A stretch of 64,000 nt of DNA from Poecilobothrus nobilitatus (Eukaryota; Arthropoda; Insecta; Diptera; Dolichopodidae), in assembly GCA_947095535.1 (NCBI GenBank), contig OX352772.1:101672307-101736306 (forward strand), read 5' to 3'. The position numbers were made by a program, and so were the translations under genes. How positions within the stretch are numbered: position 1 is the stretch's first letter; the number at the start of each line of letters is the position of its first letter. Shown piece after piece: positions 10,640 through 21,600 of the stretch. Under the pieces are notes generated by a model that made no database searches, was not told the DNA's origin, and was given only the letters and a program-made list of their open reading frames with translations.

Positions 10640-11385
10640 CTGTTAGCAACATTTATAAGTGTTGTATGGTGCAGAGGAAAGTGTACAGGTTTCAAAAGTG
10701 GGGGTCATGTTGTTCGAATCCAGTTCACATGCAACTTTTTTTTTTTTTTAACTATCTATTCAATATGTATATATGAATTTGAAACTTAAATTTTTATCTC
10801 TAAATTCATGCATAGAATATACACGCAATATATTTTTTATCTTTTCTCCTATAATAGTATATTTTTATGTAGGTTGCTAAAATATTTTGTTTACAACATT
10901 TGTTTGGTATTTAAATCAAAATATTTGCTGTCAACATTCTTTAATGCATATTGAATACGCATGGTTAAAAATTAAGATTTTATGTTCGAAATATGTTCAT
11001 TAAATATTTAAGTGTTGTATAGTGCAGAGGAGAGCGTACAGGTTTTGAAAGTAAGAGTAATTTGGTTCGAATCCAATTCGTGTAGGTACATTTTTTTTTT
11101 TTGTTAACTGTATTATCAACATTTTTTTAATAAAATTTTATGTATAATATACACATATTATTTGATCTTTCCTCCTATAATAATTTAGTTCAATCAATCT
11201 TGATGTGCACATGTATTTTGTATTAGGATTTAGCAAAACACAAAATATATAGGTACAATATTTTTATGTTGCTAAATTATTTTGTTTTAAAACATTTGTT
11301 TAGGATTTAAATCAGAATATTTGTTGTCAACATTCTTTATTGCATATTGAATATGTATGGCGTTAAAAATTAATGTTTTATGTGT
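10640..11385 (+). repeat. Two tandem tRNA-related SINE-like units (353-bp period)
   Basis: The stretch beginning AGTGTTGTAT occurs at 10658 and again at 11011. Each unit has an A-box-like motif (TGGTGCAGAGG at 10667; TAGTGCAGAGG at 11020) and, about 45 bp later, a B box (GTTCGAATCC at 10712; GGTTCGAATCC at 11064), followed by a poly(T) run and a shared AT-rich body. Spacing is tRNA-like but no cloverleaf acceptor stem pairs, so these are SINE-type RNA polymerase III promoters rather than tRNA genes. A fragment of a third unit may begin near 11,390. Confidence 0.65.
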
Positions 11386-11689
11386 TTTATTTAGGAACAT
11401 TTATTATGTCTATTGTGTATATAGATATACATATAAAATTTCATTCAAAATAATTCCAATTGCCAAATTCAAACTACATACATACATAATATATTTTTGT
11501 ATGTACATAGTAAAGAATATAAAAAGTAAAGATCATTACAAAATTATGCTTTTGCGCATTACGTATTATGATTTACAAACAAAATTTTGTCAACAGAAAA
11601 AATTAAAACTACGTATGTAAATATGTACGTACGTATGTAAATAATATTATGTTAAACTAATTTCCTAAATTATTTTCTTCCTGTTAACC

Positions 11690-12207
11690 TTTAATAAATA
11701 ATGTAAATTTTATAGAATGCATGTTGAATGCATGCATGTAAATTTTTTAGAGTGCAAAAAATAAACTATTTAATTATTTTTACAATAAGTTAATTTATGT
11801 TAACTTATTTAAAATTTTTATTAATATAATAAAATAAATTAATATTATGTATAAGTTATTCGCCTTTTTCTTTGAGGTAGGGGATATGGCGATTATTTTT
11901 AAGGTGGTATCGCCTGAAGACTAGGCCTTAAACTAAAATAATAAAAAAAAATATATTAATACATACAAATAATATATAAATAATTTTTTAACTAAATAAT
12001 ATGATATATTTAAAATAAAATTTAATAAAGCAAAATAAAGTAATTAATTTACAACAAAACAATATTAAAAAAAGTCAATAACAAAAAAAATATCACAAAA
12101 ATCAATATTTTGCGAAAAATTAATAATAGATCTTGAGTGGGCAAAAATCAAAAATGACATGACGATTGCATCCCAACTATATATAGGTTTCTAAAAGGTT
12201 AATATAA
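11690..12207 (-). repeat. Inverted partial copy of the THAP transposon
   Basis: This 518-bp stretch is the reverse complement of about 9414-9925, including the GCCTAGTCTTCAGGC-like stretch, the CCCTACCTCAAAGG box and the ATATATAGTTGGGATGC end. With copy A it forms a large inverted repeat with a spacer of about 1.8 kb holding the SINE units. The THAP exon itself is missing here. Confidence 0.75.
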
Positions 12208-12212
12208 AAGTT

Positions 12213-12323
12213 ACTGTTATACTATAAAAGTAAATTGCTGGAATAAAAAAGAAACACAAACCTCAAATTTTGCAGATTTTTATTTAACCTTATTCCAGCA
12301 ATGTACTTTTATATTATAACAGT
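12213..12323. mobile_element. Hairpin MITE, 111 bp
   Basis: 33-bp inverted ends with two mismatches (12213-12245 and 12291-12323), motif GTTATA.TATAAAAGTA.ATTGCTGGAATA, around a 45-bp loop. Part of the right arm (ACTTTTATATTATAA) is repeated once more at about 12,350. No superfamily can be assigned. Confidence 0.6.
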
Positions 12324-13520
12324 CCAAAATGCTTGCACTAGCAACTCACTTTTATATTATAATAGTCCAAAAAGCTAAAGTTTTGCAATCAATTTTATTT
12401 TCTACTTTTTAGGGGGCGAATTCGGTTTCTATAAAAGCATATGTATTTTAAAAATTATTTTTTTTACTTATTATTTTATTTTTATTCAATGTTTTATAAA
12501 CATTTTTTTATATAATATTCAAATTTCAATTTCAATTTCTTATTATTTGAAATTTGTGATCCCCGTATACCTAGAAAGGTGAGAGTAAGAAATGCGTAAC
12601 TTCTTTGATTTATAATATTAATATTAAAAATTTAAACTATAATATTAAAAAATTAAGATTTAAAATATTAATAAAGTAACTTCTTTGATTAAATATTAAA
12701 CTAATAACTAAATTAAATAATTTTTTGTATTTATTCAAATTTTCTAATTTATATATAATTATCATAAATGTTAATAATGTAATAAAATTAGTTAAAATGG
12801 TAATAAAAAAATTCTAAAAAAAAATTATATGTTTTTATTATTTCTATATCTGCATATGTATGTACCTACATTCCTAGATAATCTTTTTTGAAATTTGTTA
12901 TAAAATATTTACTTTTATTTTTCCACTTGTGAAAAATACAGACAAAATTTTTTTTTTTACTATGTTATAGAAAAAATATAGACACATTTCAAAAATTTAA
13001 TTTTTATATGAATTTAATAATAAAAAAATATCATTCCAAATAAACAAATAAAATTTAATAAATATGTCATTCCAGCTTTAAAAGCATTTCAACGTTTAAA
13101 TCATTTATCCAATTGTTTTACCTAACAAATATAAAATTTTATGATATCTGAAATATTTGAAAATATGTACTTATTTCCCAAAAAAAATATTATGAATAAA
13201 TATTTTTTTTTAAGTGCATGATCATTTATGTATGGTCAGTGTTATGTATGGTATATGCTTACGTATACGTGATACGTCGTACATACAATTTATATATTAT
13301 TTTCTATATCTGATTGCTAGAAAGAAATAGAATTCTACACACAATCAAGTTGAACGTATAATTGTATATAATAAATATATAATAATATAAAAGTAGGCGA
13401 ATTTTTACATGAAGTTTGAGTCCGACATAGCTCTTAAGAACAAACTTTTTTTGTCAAATTGTTTTAGCTTTTATTACTACTTATGAATATTTTAGTTGTG
13501 ATTGAACATGCATAAGCAAA
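12324..13520. other. AT-rich DNA without recognised features
   Basis: No open frame, RNA gene or repeat was recognised. It may include the decayed upstream part of the Ty3 remnant that becomes readable at about 13,530. Confidence 0.5.
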
Positions 13521-14304
13521 AAGAAAGTTCATATGATGATTAATCAATGTGAAATTAGTAAAGAAGGGAAATACGATCTTAAACCAATAAAACCCAAATT
13601 CAAAAATACAGAAATCAATTCTAGTATAAGTGAAATTATCCGTATAGATGCATATGTAATAATGAAGTCAATTTTTTCAACTATAATGGATACATTTTCG
13701 AAATTCGGTGCAGGATATTATTTAAAAGACAAAATTCACATAACAATACTTGAACAGTTAGAAGAACACTTCGCCAAAATAGGTAAACCTAATAAAATAC
13801 TAATAATGAATACAAAGCTATACAAGTTAAAGAATTTTTAGAGGAAGAACTTGTATATTACTACATCTGAAAAAACCTAATAGTCGCACAAGTAATTCAG
13901 ATGTATTTAGAATGATTCCATAATATAATTGCAGAGAAAATGAGAATTTTAAAATTAACAAGAAAAAATATTACAATAAAAAAAATAATGCAACTAGTAG
14001 TAATGCAAGAAGCTATAATCATAGGTTCCATTCTGCAACAAGAGCTGCACCTAATAATATTAAAAGTTAAGGTAGATTTAAAAAAAAGCAATATATTAAC
14101 AGTAAAAATAGAGTTAGAGTAAAGTTAGAGAAAAGAATAACTCAAGAAGAGAAGATTATAAAGAAACAAGGTCTCAGGCTTTGATAAAGAATTATGAGGC
14201 ATTAAGACATAAGCATTTGCCAAAATATAGAAAACGTAAATTAAGAAATATACATCCAAAAAATATTAAAAGGTATTTTAAATTTCCAGATACTAATTAT
14301 AACG
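13521..14304 (+). pseudogene. Decayed Ty3/mdg4 integrase
   Basis: The readable frame at 13533-13841 aligns by eye with integrase of the element at 1466-3817: a zinc-finger tail (CEISKEGKYDLKP), the first catalytic Asp region (IIRIDAY), then IMDTFSKFGAGYYL and a LEEHFAKIGKPNKILIMN segment where the second catalytic Asp has become Asn. Fragments of the integrase C-terminus follow in shifting frames (NATSSNARSYN... HSATRAAPNNI). Many stops and frameshifts make it non-functional. No RT was recognised upstream. Confidence 0.7.
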
Positions 14305-15560
14305 ATGGTGATATGTTGTCTATTATTAACTCCGACCAGCGGAGGTTCAATAATACATGAGATTAATGACGGAACAGGATTAACAATTATTAAATTAAAC
14401 ACACTTAAATTAGTAACGAAAACAAATATAATTTTACATTTAATAAATCCAACAGAAATTTTGACTATAATAAATCACATGGTCACAAATATAGAAAATA
14501 GACATAAAAAAAAACAATTATTGTTAGCTAAACTTAAGGACTTAGCGAGCAAAGTACAGACACTTATACCTAAGGTAATAGAAAGAGATAGAAATAGTTG
14601 CAAATTGTTGAAAAATAGTGGTTACTATGAATGAGGAAGACAGAATTAATATTGAACAATATTTAAACAGTATAGGTATTAACAACCGCAATTTAAAAGT
14701 CAAATAAAATTAATTGATAAATTAGTTATTAAAAAATCCAAATATTAAAGAATAAAATAAAAAATATACAAGAAAATTTATCTTCTGCTAGGCATGGTAT
14801 ATTACATCCGGGTATATTGACTAATAAAAAAATAAAAGCATATTGACTAATGCAGAATACAAAAATGATTTAAAAAAAATACAAGACAAGACATTAAACT
14901 AGGAATAAGTAAATTTTTATAATATTTGCAATTAAAATACCTAAAACCTTCGGATATTCAGAAACATATATCTAGACATTGTTGCAAAATAATTGTAAAT
15001 TAATAAAAAACAAAATTAATGAAACAATTGAATAATATATTGATGCATTACATTAATTGTATAGTAAATCATTTAGATCATGAATTTTGAAACCTTAAAG
15101 AAATTCTAAAAGATTTTATTATCCCAATACAGAAAAAAAAAATTTTTACCGAAAAAATTACATTTGAAGAATTTGCAATAAATGAAAAAATGTAATAATA
15201 AAACTAAATAAAATTCTGTATGATTACACAATTAGGAAAACAATTACGAAAAGTAATATTAGATGATTGTAAAATAGTGTTAGGTAAATTTAATAATATT
15301 AATACTAATATAAAAGAAATTCTTTTTAATAATCTGTTATTAAAAATTCAAATATTAAATAATAAAATAGAAAATATACAAGAAAATTTAGCTTTTTCTA
15401 AAAAAGAATACCTAAAATTATACTTTTACTTAAAATTCTTTAAGTTTGATAATTTTGATATAATAATTTTTATAATGGTAACAGTAAAAATATTTACCAA
15501 AAAGAAAATTCTGGAGAATGCTAATTTAAAGGGTGGAGAAGTTATATGTAAATAATATAC
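14305..15560 (+). pseudogene. Decayed env-like gene of the same Ty3 remnant
   Basis: Follows the integrase remnant in the expected place. The first frame (14305-14634) opens with a signal-peptide-like stretch (VICCLLLTPTSGGS) and an N-terminal domain with the INDGTGLTIIKLN pattern. Downstream frames contain IQENL...A/S motifs like those of insect errantivirus Env (about 14,760 and again at 15,360-15,400). The frame at 15220-15555 ends with a hydrophobic segment (IIIFIMVTV) that could be the old membrane anchor. The repeated IQENL motif suggests an internal duplication or two overlapping remnants. Several stops and frameshifts. Confidence 0.6.
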
Positions 15561-16170
15561 ATACCTCCTATATTAAAATTGATTTCACCTCATAAAGTGA
15601 ATCAAAAGAAACCATAAAGAAACTACTATATAGAGTACTCATCTAGAACAAAATTTTTTAACCACGTTTTCAATTTGATTAATACACATAGGTACATACT
15701 TGAAAAATGAAAATATGTAAATGTGATGTATGCTTCGAAAATATTTTTGATTTGAAAGCGTTTATTTGAAAGAGATGAATGTAGTATAAAAATGTCGCAC
15801 TTGAGAAGACAGTGTAAAATTTAATATGTATTTACTTAAAATTTAGTAAGCAATAGTGTTAAATTTTAGTTTTTTCATCAAATCAATTGATTTTTAGTAT
15901 TTTAATAGATTCGAAAAGAATATATATTAGAATAGAAAAATAGAAAAAATAGAAAAGTTAGAACAGAAAAGAATAAAGTTAAGTTTTTAAAAATTAAAAG
16001 CTAAAACAACACAAAATAATAAATAGGTATAAAATAAAATTACATTAGTTGAATTAATTAACATAATATTAATATTACAAAACATATAACAAAAACTAAA
16101 AAACTAAAAAAATATACTAAATAACTAAATTCAATTATCCAAGACAATTCATAGTTTCTACAAAATTCAA
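15561..16170. other. AT-rich DNA, no gene seen
   Basis: Only A/T-rich runs; no convincing coding frame, RNA gene or repeat boundary. Confidence 0.5.
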
Positions 16171-16209
16171 GTAGCTGGACCATTGAAAATATAAAAAAAA
16201 TAATAAGTA

Positions 16210-16445
16210 TACATTTATAAATTTATACTTTTTTTTTTTCCTAAGGGATGTGAGAATCTTCCAAAGACACCAAGAATTACCCCTTGGTAGTGTCAGATTC
16301 TTACTGACTAAACCCACCTTCCCCTTTAGCCAATATAGTGGGATGAAACCCTCATCTGCGAAAGCAGTATATTGGCTAGGGAGTAGGGATAGGAAAGGAT
16401 AGGAAAATGGATACGGAAACACTGAATTGGGAGTGGGACTGTAAG
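16210..16445 (-). repeat. GC-richer interspersed repeat, possible 3' end of a non-LTR/SINE element
   Basis: The base composition is clearly higher in G+C than the surroundings. On the minus strand it holds GGTGGGTTTAGTCAGTAAGA followed by TCTGACACTACC, a pattern resembling 3' tails of arthropod non-LTR/SINE families, followed by a T/A-rich tail. An inverted pair AGCCAATATA / TATATTGGCT (16,328-16,337 and 16,369-16,378) can form a stem. An open frame across it on the minus strand shows no protein-like features. The family is not identified. Confidence 0.4.
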
Positions 16446-16635
16446 GAAACAATGAATCCGCCTATTTTTATTATTTTGCTAACATAGTCACTGTTACAAC
16501 AGCCGTCACAACAGTTACAAAATGTAGTAGTAGTATATATATTACTACATGAGGTAATTATTGAAGGCAACACCCACTGTCACTGTAGCGGATCTTATTA
16601 TTGGTATTAATATTCTTATTAATATTATTATTATT

Positions 16636-16969
16636 TTACTACAGAGTCAGCGCCATCAGTGGATTACAACGTGCAGCAGTATATAACACCTTACTTGCAT
16701 GATATAACCAAAGATAGCCCCACTGTAGCTATTATTATTATTACTATTATTATTATTATATAATTATTGTTATATTATTATTATACTATTTATTACACTA
16801 TTTAATTATTGTACTATTATTATTATTATTATTATTAATTATTATTATTGTTATTATTATTATTATTACTATTATTGTTACTATTATTATTATTATTTTA
16901 CCACAGAGTCAGCGCCATCAGTGGATTACAACGTGCAGCAGTATATAACACCTTACTTGCATGATATAT
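16636..16969 (+). repeat. Duplicated 72-bp segment separated by a TTA microsatellite
   Basis: A segment starting ACAGAGTCAGCGCCATCAGT occurs at 16641 and again at 16903 with near identity through TTGCATGATATA. Between the copies lies a (TTA)n-rich tract. In one frame the segment reads SAPSVDYNVQQYITPYLHDI, which looks coding-like and may be a captured fragment of a protein gene. Confidence 0.6.
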
Positions 16970-17899
16970 ATATATATAAAAAAAAGTCCGCTCAAATAAA
17001 AAAATTTATAAAAATATATACTTACAAAATACATATTTACATATATACGAACATTCATTCAAAAAAAAATTCATTTAAAAGCATGCATATATTTTTATTT
17101 TTGGCGAAATATATGAGCCTTTGTTTTTCTCTTTTTTTTCCAAATATTTACCCAAACATACCAAATTGTATATTAAATAAAATTTGGAAATTGCTCTTTA
17201 ACATACCAAAATTTCAGCTTTCAACTCGAAATTTTCAACATATTTTCAACAAAATAAAATTTTTAGTTTTTTTCTAGCATTTCATATCGTCGCCATTTAA
17301 TACTCTCAAAAAATTATGAGAGTACACAATTATAATAAATTAGCGAACAACCTAATAAAGCTTTCTAATAGATTGTACTTCAAATTTCGTAAATATATTT
17401 TAGTTCAAACTAAGTTTTTATATTTTTAATTATAACAAAAAATTATAAAATTTATACAAAAATAAAGTTTGAAGTTTTTTCTTTATGTCAATAAAAAAAT
17501 TAAAATCATATTTTTCAGCAATATTTTGAAGAAAAGAAAAAAATAAATACCTTCTGGTTAAGCAATTTTCGTTTCTTTCTATACAGTCCATAAACAAAAA
17601 TTATTGTAAATAGAATATTCATGTACTTACATGAAATAGAATAATATTTTTATGAATAAAATTTTAAATTGCAATACTATTTTAAAAGTATTAGAAAAAA
17701 ATTAATAAATTAATATTTTATTTTAAATAACTCTAAATTTTAGTAATATTTTATTTTATGTACTCATATTTTTGTAGAGTTAAATTTTGGAATTGAATTA
17801 TTATTTTTAAAAGATTTTATGGTATGAATACCTATTTAAAAAAATTAATTCAATTATTTCGTGCCTAATATTGCCTTTTTTAATAATTTCCTTAAATAA

Positions 17900-18389
17900 A
17901 GTAGACGGAAAATATTCGGTTGTTGGGTGTAAATCCAATTATAATAATAGCACGATATCTGTCGCTACTTTTAAATTTCCGGATAAAGAGCCTATGAGAA
18001 GATAAAAGAGCTTCATACAAATATTAGACTGGCATCCAACAGCCTATAGTTGCATATGTAAATTGCATTTTTCAGAATCGTGTTTTAAATTAAATAATGA
18101 TATTAAAAGTCCGCGTTTAATGCCAGATGCAGTTCCAAGTATTTTCACCAATTACTTGGTAAATTTAATGGAAACGAATGATAAAAATTTACGCGATGAT
18201 AATATAATTTTAAATTTCTCTAATTTAGTTTTAAATGTTAGTACAAAAATAAATTTAAAATACTGGAAATTAGATAAAGACCAAAATAATATTGTTTTAT
18301 ATATTTTAATAGAAAATAATTACTTTAATTGTGATTTTAAATTTAGAATAATAATTAATAACGATCTAAGTTACCTATTTGACAGGTAA
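17900..18389 (+). pseudogene. THAP-domain exon of transposon copy B
   Basis: The translation shows a THAP zinc finger: VVGCKSNYNN at the N-terminus, FKFPDKEPMRR, the invariant Trp (LDWHP), the C-x2-H pair (CKLHF) and the AVPSIF motif that closes the domain. An in-frame stop sits between FKFPDKEPMRR and the Trp, and the first zinc ligand Cys is Tyr. The frame then runs on for about 90 residues and ends at LFDR with a GACAG|GTAATA sequence that looks like a splice donor. THAP domains bind DNA at the N-terminus of P-element-type transposases; here only this exon remains. Confidence 0.75.
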
Positions 18390-18582
18390 TACAGAAACAA
18401 AACAATTTCAAAATATTGAACGATATTGAAAAACGCAAAAAATACCATCGTCATGTTATTTTTCGTCATACCATCGTCATGTTATTTTTCATTTTTTCCC
18501 ACTCAAGATCTATTATTTCTATCCGGTCGGAAAATGTCGATTTTTGTGATATTTTTTTTGTTTTTTAATTTTTATACCCTAC

Positions 18583-20190
18583 ACATTAAGTATAGGGTAT
18601 ATTAACTTTGGTATGGTGTTTGTAACCACCAAAAGGAAGCGAGTTAGGTATAGACATGTATATATATTCTGAATCAAGATCACCGCCTGAGTCGATTTAG
18701 CGATGTCCGTCCGTCCGTCCGTACGCACGATAACTCAAAAAATAATGATGCTATATTGATGAAATTTATACTGTAGGTTAACAATGACTAAGGTAAGACG
18801 GGGATTGTAAATGGGCGAAATCGGACCATGCGTTCGAGTACCTCCCATACAACTCCCAAAACCTAATACGCATATTTTCAAAAATATGAAAATTATATGA
18901 TATGAATATGAAATATTAAAATTTTGTACGAGGGTGTGTTTTTCTGAATCCCTGATATCCCCAAAATTTGAGATGAATTGGAGTAGTCGTTCGGGTACCT
19001 CCCATACAACTCCCAAAACCGAACATGCATATCTTCGAAATTAATAAAGATAGGAACTTCAAATTTGATACGAAGGTGCTGTTTCCTAAATCCCTGATTT
19101 GTCTAAAATTTGAGATGAATTGGAGTGGTCGTTCGGGTACCTCCCATACAAATCCCAAAACCGAACAAGCATATATTCGAAATTAATAAAGATAGAAACT
19201 TCAAATTTGGTACTAGGGTGTTGTTTCCTGAAACCCTGATTTGTCCAAAATTTGAGATGAATTGGAGGAGCTGTTCGGGTACCTCCCATACAACTCCCAA
19301 ACCCGAACATGTATATCTTCGAAATTAATAAAGATAGGAACTTCAAATTTGATACGAGGGTGCTGTTTCCTAAATCCCTGATTTGTCTAAAATTTGAGAT
19401 GAATTGGAGTGGTCGTTCGGGTACCTCCCATACAACTCCTAAAACCGAAGAAGCATATCTTCGAAATTAATAAAGATAGAAACCTCAAATTTGATATTAG
19501 GGTGTTGTTTCCTGAATCCCTGATTTGTCCAAAATTTGAGATGAATTGGAGGAGCTGTTCGAGTACCTCCCATACAACTCCCAAAACCGAATATGCATAT
19601 CTTCGAAATTAATAAAGATAGGAACTTCAAATTTGATACGAAGGTGCTGTTTCCTAAATCCCTGATTTGTCTAAAATTTGAGATGAATTGGAGTGGTCGT
19701 TCGGGTACCTCCCATACAACTCCCAAAACCGAAGAAGCATATCTTCGAAATTAATAAAGATAGAAACCTCAAATTTGGTACTAGGGTGTTGTTTCCTGAA
19801 TCCCTGATTTGTCCAAAATTTAAGATGAATTAGAATGGTTGTTCGGGTATCTGCCACACAACTCCTAAGACCAAACAAGCTTATCTTCGAAATTAATAAA
19901 TATATAAACTTGAAATTTGATATAAGTATGTTCTACCCTGTTGATGTCTCTAAAATTTGAGATGAATTGGGGTGGTGGTCCGCGTGCCTTCACACACTTC
20001 CCAAGACCTAACAAGCATATTTTCGAATTTAATAAAGATAGAAATCTTGTACAAAGGTTGTAAAAGCATTTATTTTTTTAGCTTAGTTATATTAAATACC
20101 TAACTAAAATAACTTATAGATTTTTAATTTAATTTGAATTTTTTAGGTGTAGGGTATAAATAAGTCGGTTGCATCGACTTACTGTTACTT
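18583..20190. mobile_element. Non-autonomous element with inverted ATACCCTACAC ends and internal minisatellite
   Basis: It interrupts copy B at a point where copies A and C are continuous. The left end carries TATACCCTACAC and a small hairpin (TATACCCTA/TAGGGTATA), then (GTCC)n and a GAGTCGATTTAGCGATGTCC segment like that seen in dispersed elements of several insects. The right end has GTGTAGGGTATA near 20,147-20,158 followed by GTCG...CGAC. The middle is a 142-bp minisatellite. No protein gene. The superfamily is uncertain. Confidence 0.6.
18860..20050. repeat. 142-bp minisatellite, about nine units
   Basis: The landmark CGAAATTAATAAAGATA recurs at about 19,033, 19,175, 19,319, 19,462, 19,604, 19,746 and 19,889, with degenerate units at both ends (about 18,870 and 20,016). 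The other constant part is TTCGGGTACCTCCCATACAA. Central units alternate slightly (GGTGCTGTTTCC versus GGTGTTGTTTCC), hinting at a two-unit higher-order period. Overlapping open frames through it on both strands are artefacts of the repeat. Confidence 0.85.
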
Positions 20191-20415
20191 TTACTTGTTT
20201 TAATATAGTTTTGTTGTAAATTAATTACTTTATTTTGTTTTATTAAATTTTATTTTAAATATATCATATTATTTAGTTAAAAAATTATTTATATATTATT
20301 TGTATGTATTAATATATTTTTTGTTATTATTTTAGTTTAAGACGTAGTCCTTAGACAATACCACTTTAAAAATAATCGCCATATCCCCTACCTCAAAGGA
20401 AAAGGCGAATAACTT

Positions 20416-20692
20416 ATTTATTTATTTATTTATTTATATTAACATTGCATACATAAATGTAATGCAATATTATTGAACCATCGGCTACCAAGGCCATTAT
20501 AGGTTTTTATACTATTATTAAATTATATACTAATATTATTTATTTTGTTTATATTATATACTATATATTTACATTATATTTGGTCGTAAGGGGGGTATGT
20601 AAAGAAAAACACTTACGACCTGTGCAGGGATCGAACCCACACTCCTTCGGTTAATAAGCCACGCGCCTACCCACTAGGCTACCGAAGCCCCT
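20416..20692 (-). mobile_element. tRNA-derived SINE with target-site duplication
   Basis: Flanked by the perfect 11-bp direct repeat GCGAATAACTT (20405-20415 and 20693-20703). On the minus strand it begins GGGGCTTCGGTAGCCTAGTG, with an A box (TAGCCTAGTGG, 20,671-20,681) and a B box (GGTTCGATCCC, about 20,627-20,637), and ends in an (AAAT)n tail. A 9-bp stem GGTCGTAAG/CTTACGACC lies just after the tRNA-like head. The complete structure marks a fairly recent L1/RTE-type retroposition event. Confidence 0.88.
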
Positions 20693-21299
20693 GCGAATAA
20701 CTTATAATATTAATTTATTTTATTATATTAATAAAAATTTTAAATAAGTTAACATAAATTAAGTTATTGTAAAAATAATATAATAGTTTATTTTTTGCAC
20801 TTAATTTTTTATGAATTCTAAAAAATTTACATTATTTATTAAAGTAAATCGATATTGTAATAAAAATTAATTTTCAAAATTTTTTTGCTCAGTAATATAC
20901 CAAATCAATGCTCTTTTAAAACGTTTTTAAGAAACTTTTTTTTGTTGAAAAGTAGTTGGAAGACATTTTTTAAAATGCATATTTATGAATGAAAATTCAC
21001 AATTTTTAAAAATTTCTTTTTACTAAAAAACGTAAAAAGGATGGAACTTTAATGCTTCCTTAGGACGAAATTAAAAAAAATCTGTAGTTTTTGTGTTATT
21101 TCCAGATTTTTAGGAGGACTACTATTTTTTTCCACAAATCTACGTGTTTTTTTTTTTAAAAAAAGGACTACTATTTAGCTTTCATCTCTCAATCTCCAGG
21201 CCTTCTAAAAATTAATGTAGGTTATGCTCTCATTCTTGTTTTTATAGTGTTAAAATGGTTGTCATATTAAAATGCTTAAAAAACCTATTCCTATATTTT

Positions 21300-21600
21300 T
21301 TATGGAAAATATATTAAAAATTTTGAATTGAAAGCTGAAATTTTGTGAGATGGTAGCAGAGATTCCAAACTTTAATTTAAATTAAAATTCTACATTTTTG
21401 GGGAAGTATTTCATAACGAAAACTTAATATACATTTTCGTAAAAAATCATATTTTTGGGTAACAAAAATAAGAAAATCAAAAATATTTTTTTTAAAGAAA
21501 TGTCATTTTCTAAGCTTTCCACTCATTTTTTTGTATGTATTTTACGTTACCAACAAATTTTTCAGTGTCCAGGCCTTCTAAATTACTGTTAGCTATGATA
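21300..21600 (+). repeat. Short THAP-transposon-related fragment
   Basis: Shares GAATTGAAAGCTGAAATTTTG and the AAATATTTCAT... stretch with the end of copy C at 26,590-26,830, and ends with TGTCCAGGCCTTCTAAATTA then GCTATG, a variant of the family terminus. Probably a deletion derivative of the same transposon family inserted in the chondroitin synthase intron. Confidence 0.5.

Larger units (their letters stand above)
17140..21234 (+). mobile_element. THAP (P-type) transposon, copy B
   Basis: Matches copy C (24,453-26,838, opposite strand) along its whole non-nested length: the AT-rich left part, THAP exon (17.9-18.39 kb), downstream non-coding part and the terminus at about 21,234 (minus strand CATAACCTACATTAA ... 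AGAAGGCCTGG). It holds two later insertions: a minisatellite-bearing element (18,583-about 20,190) and a SINE (20,416-20,692). The left terminus is not recognisable beyond 17,140. No transposase catalytic core is present, so it is a non-autonomous or decayed copy. Confidence 0.72.

Noticed and set aside
10658..11090. tRNA genes at the two A/B-box sites
   Set aside because: A and B boxes are present, but the acceptor and anticodon stems do not pair and no plausible anticodon loop is seen.
10173..11620. Several 60-90 codon plus-strand frames
   Set aside because: They lie in transposon and SINE sequence, are rich in Tyr/Ile/Phe as expected from AT-rich DNA, and have no motifs.
16135..16573. 105- and 65-codon minus-strand frames
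   Set aside because: They run across a probable interspersed repeat and microsatellite; composition is not protein-like apart from the open frame itself.
18735..19878. Many overlapping open frames on both strands (MGVVWEVPER-, GSCMGGTRT-like)
   Set aside because: They are products of the 142-bp minisatellite; its period is not a multiple of three, so every frame recurs, and no protein family is suggested.
18860..20050. Tandem repeats considered as a CRISPR-like array
   Set aside because: Units are contiguous 142-bp repeats without distinct spacers, in eukaryotic transposon DNA.
20620..20692. Functional tRNA gene on the minus strand
   Set aside because: The tRNA-like head is part of a 277-bp body with an (AAAT)n tail and target duplication, so it is a SINE.
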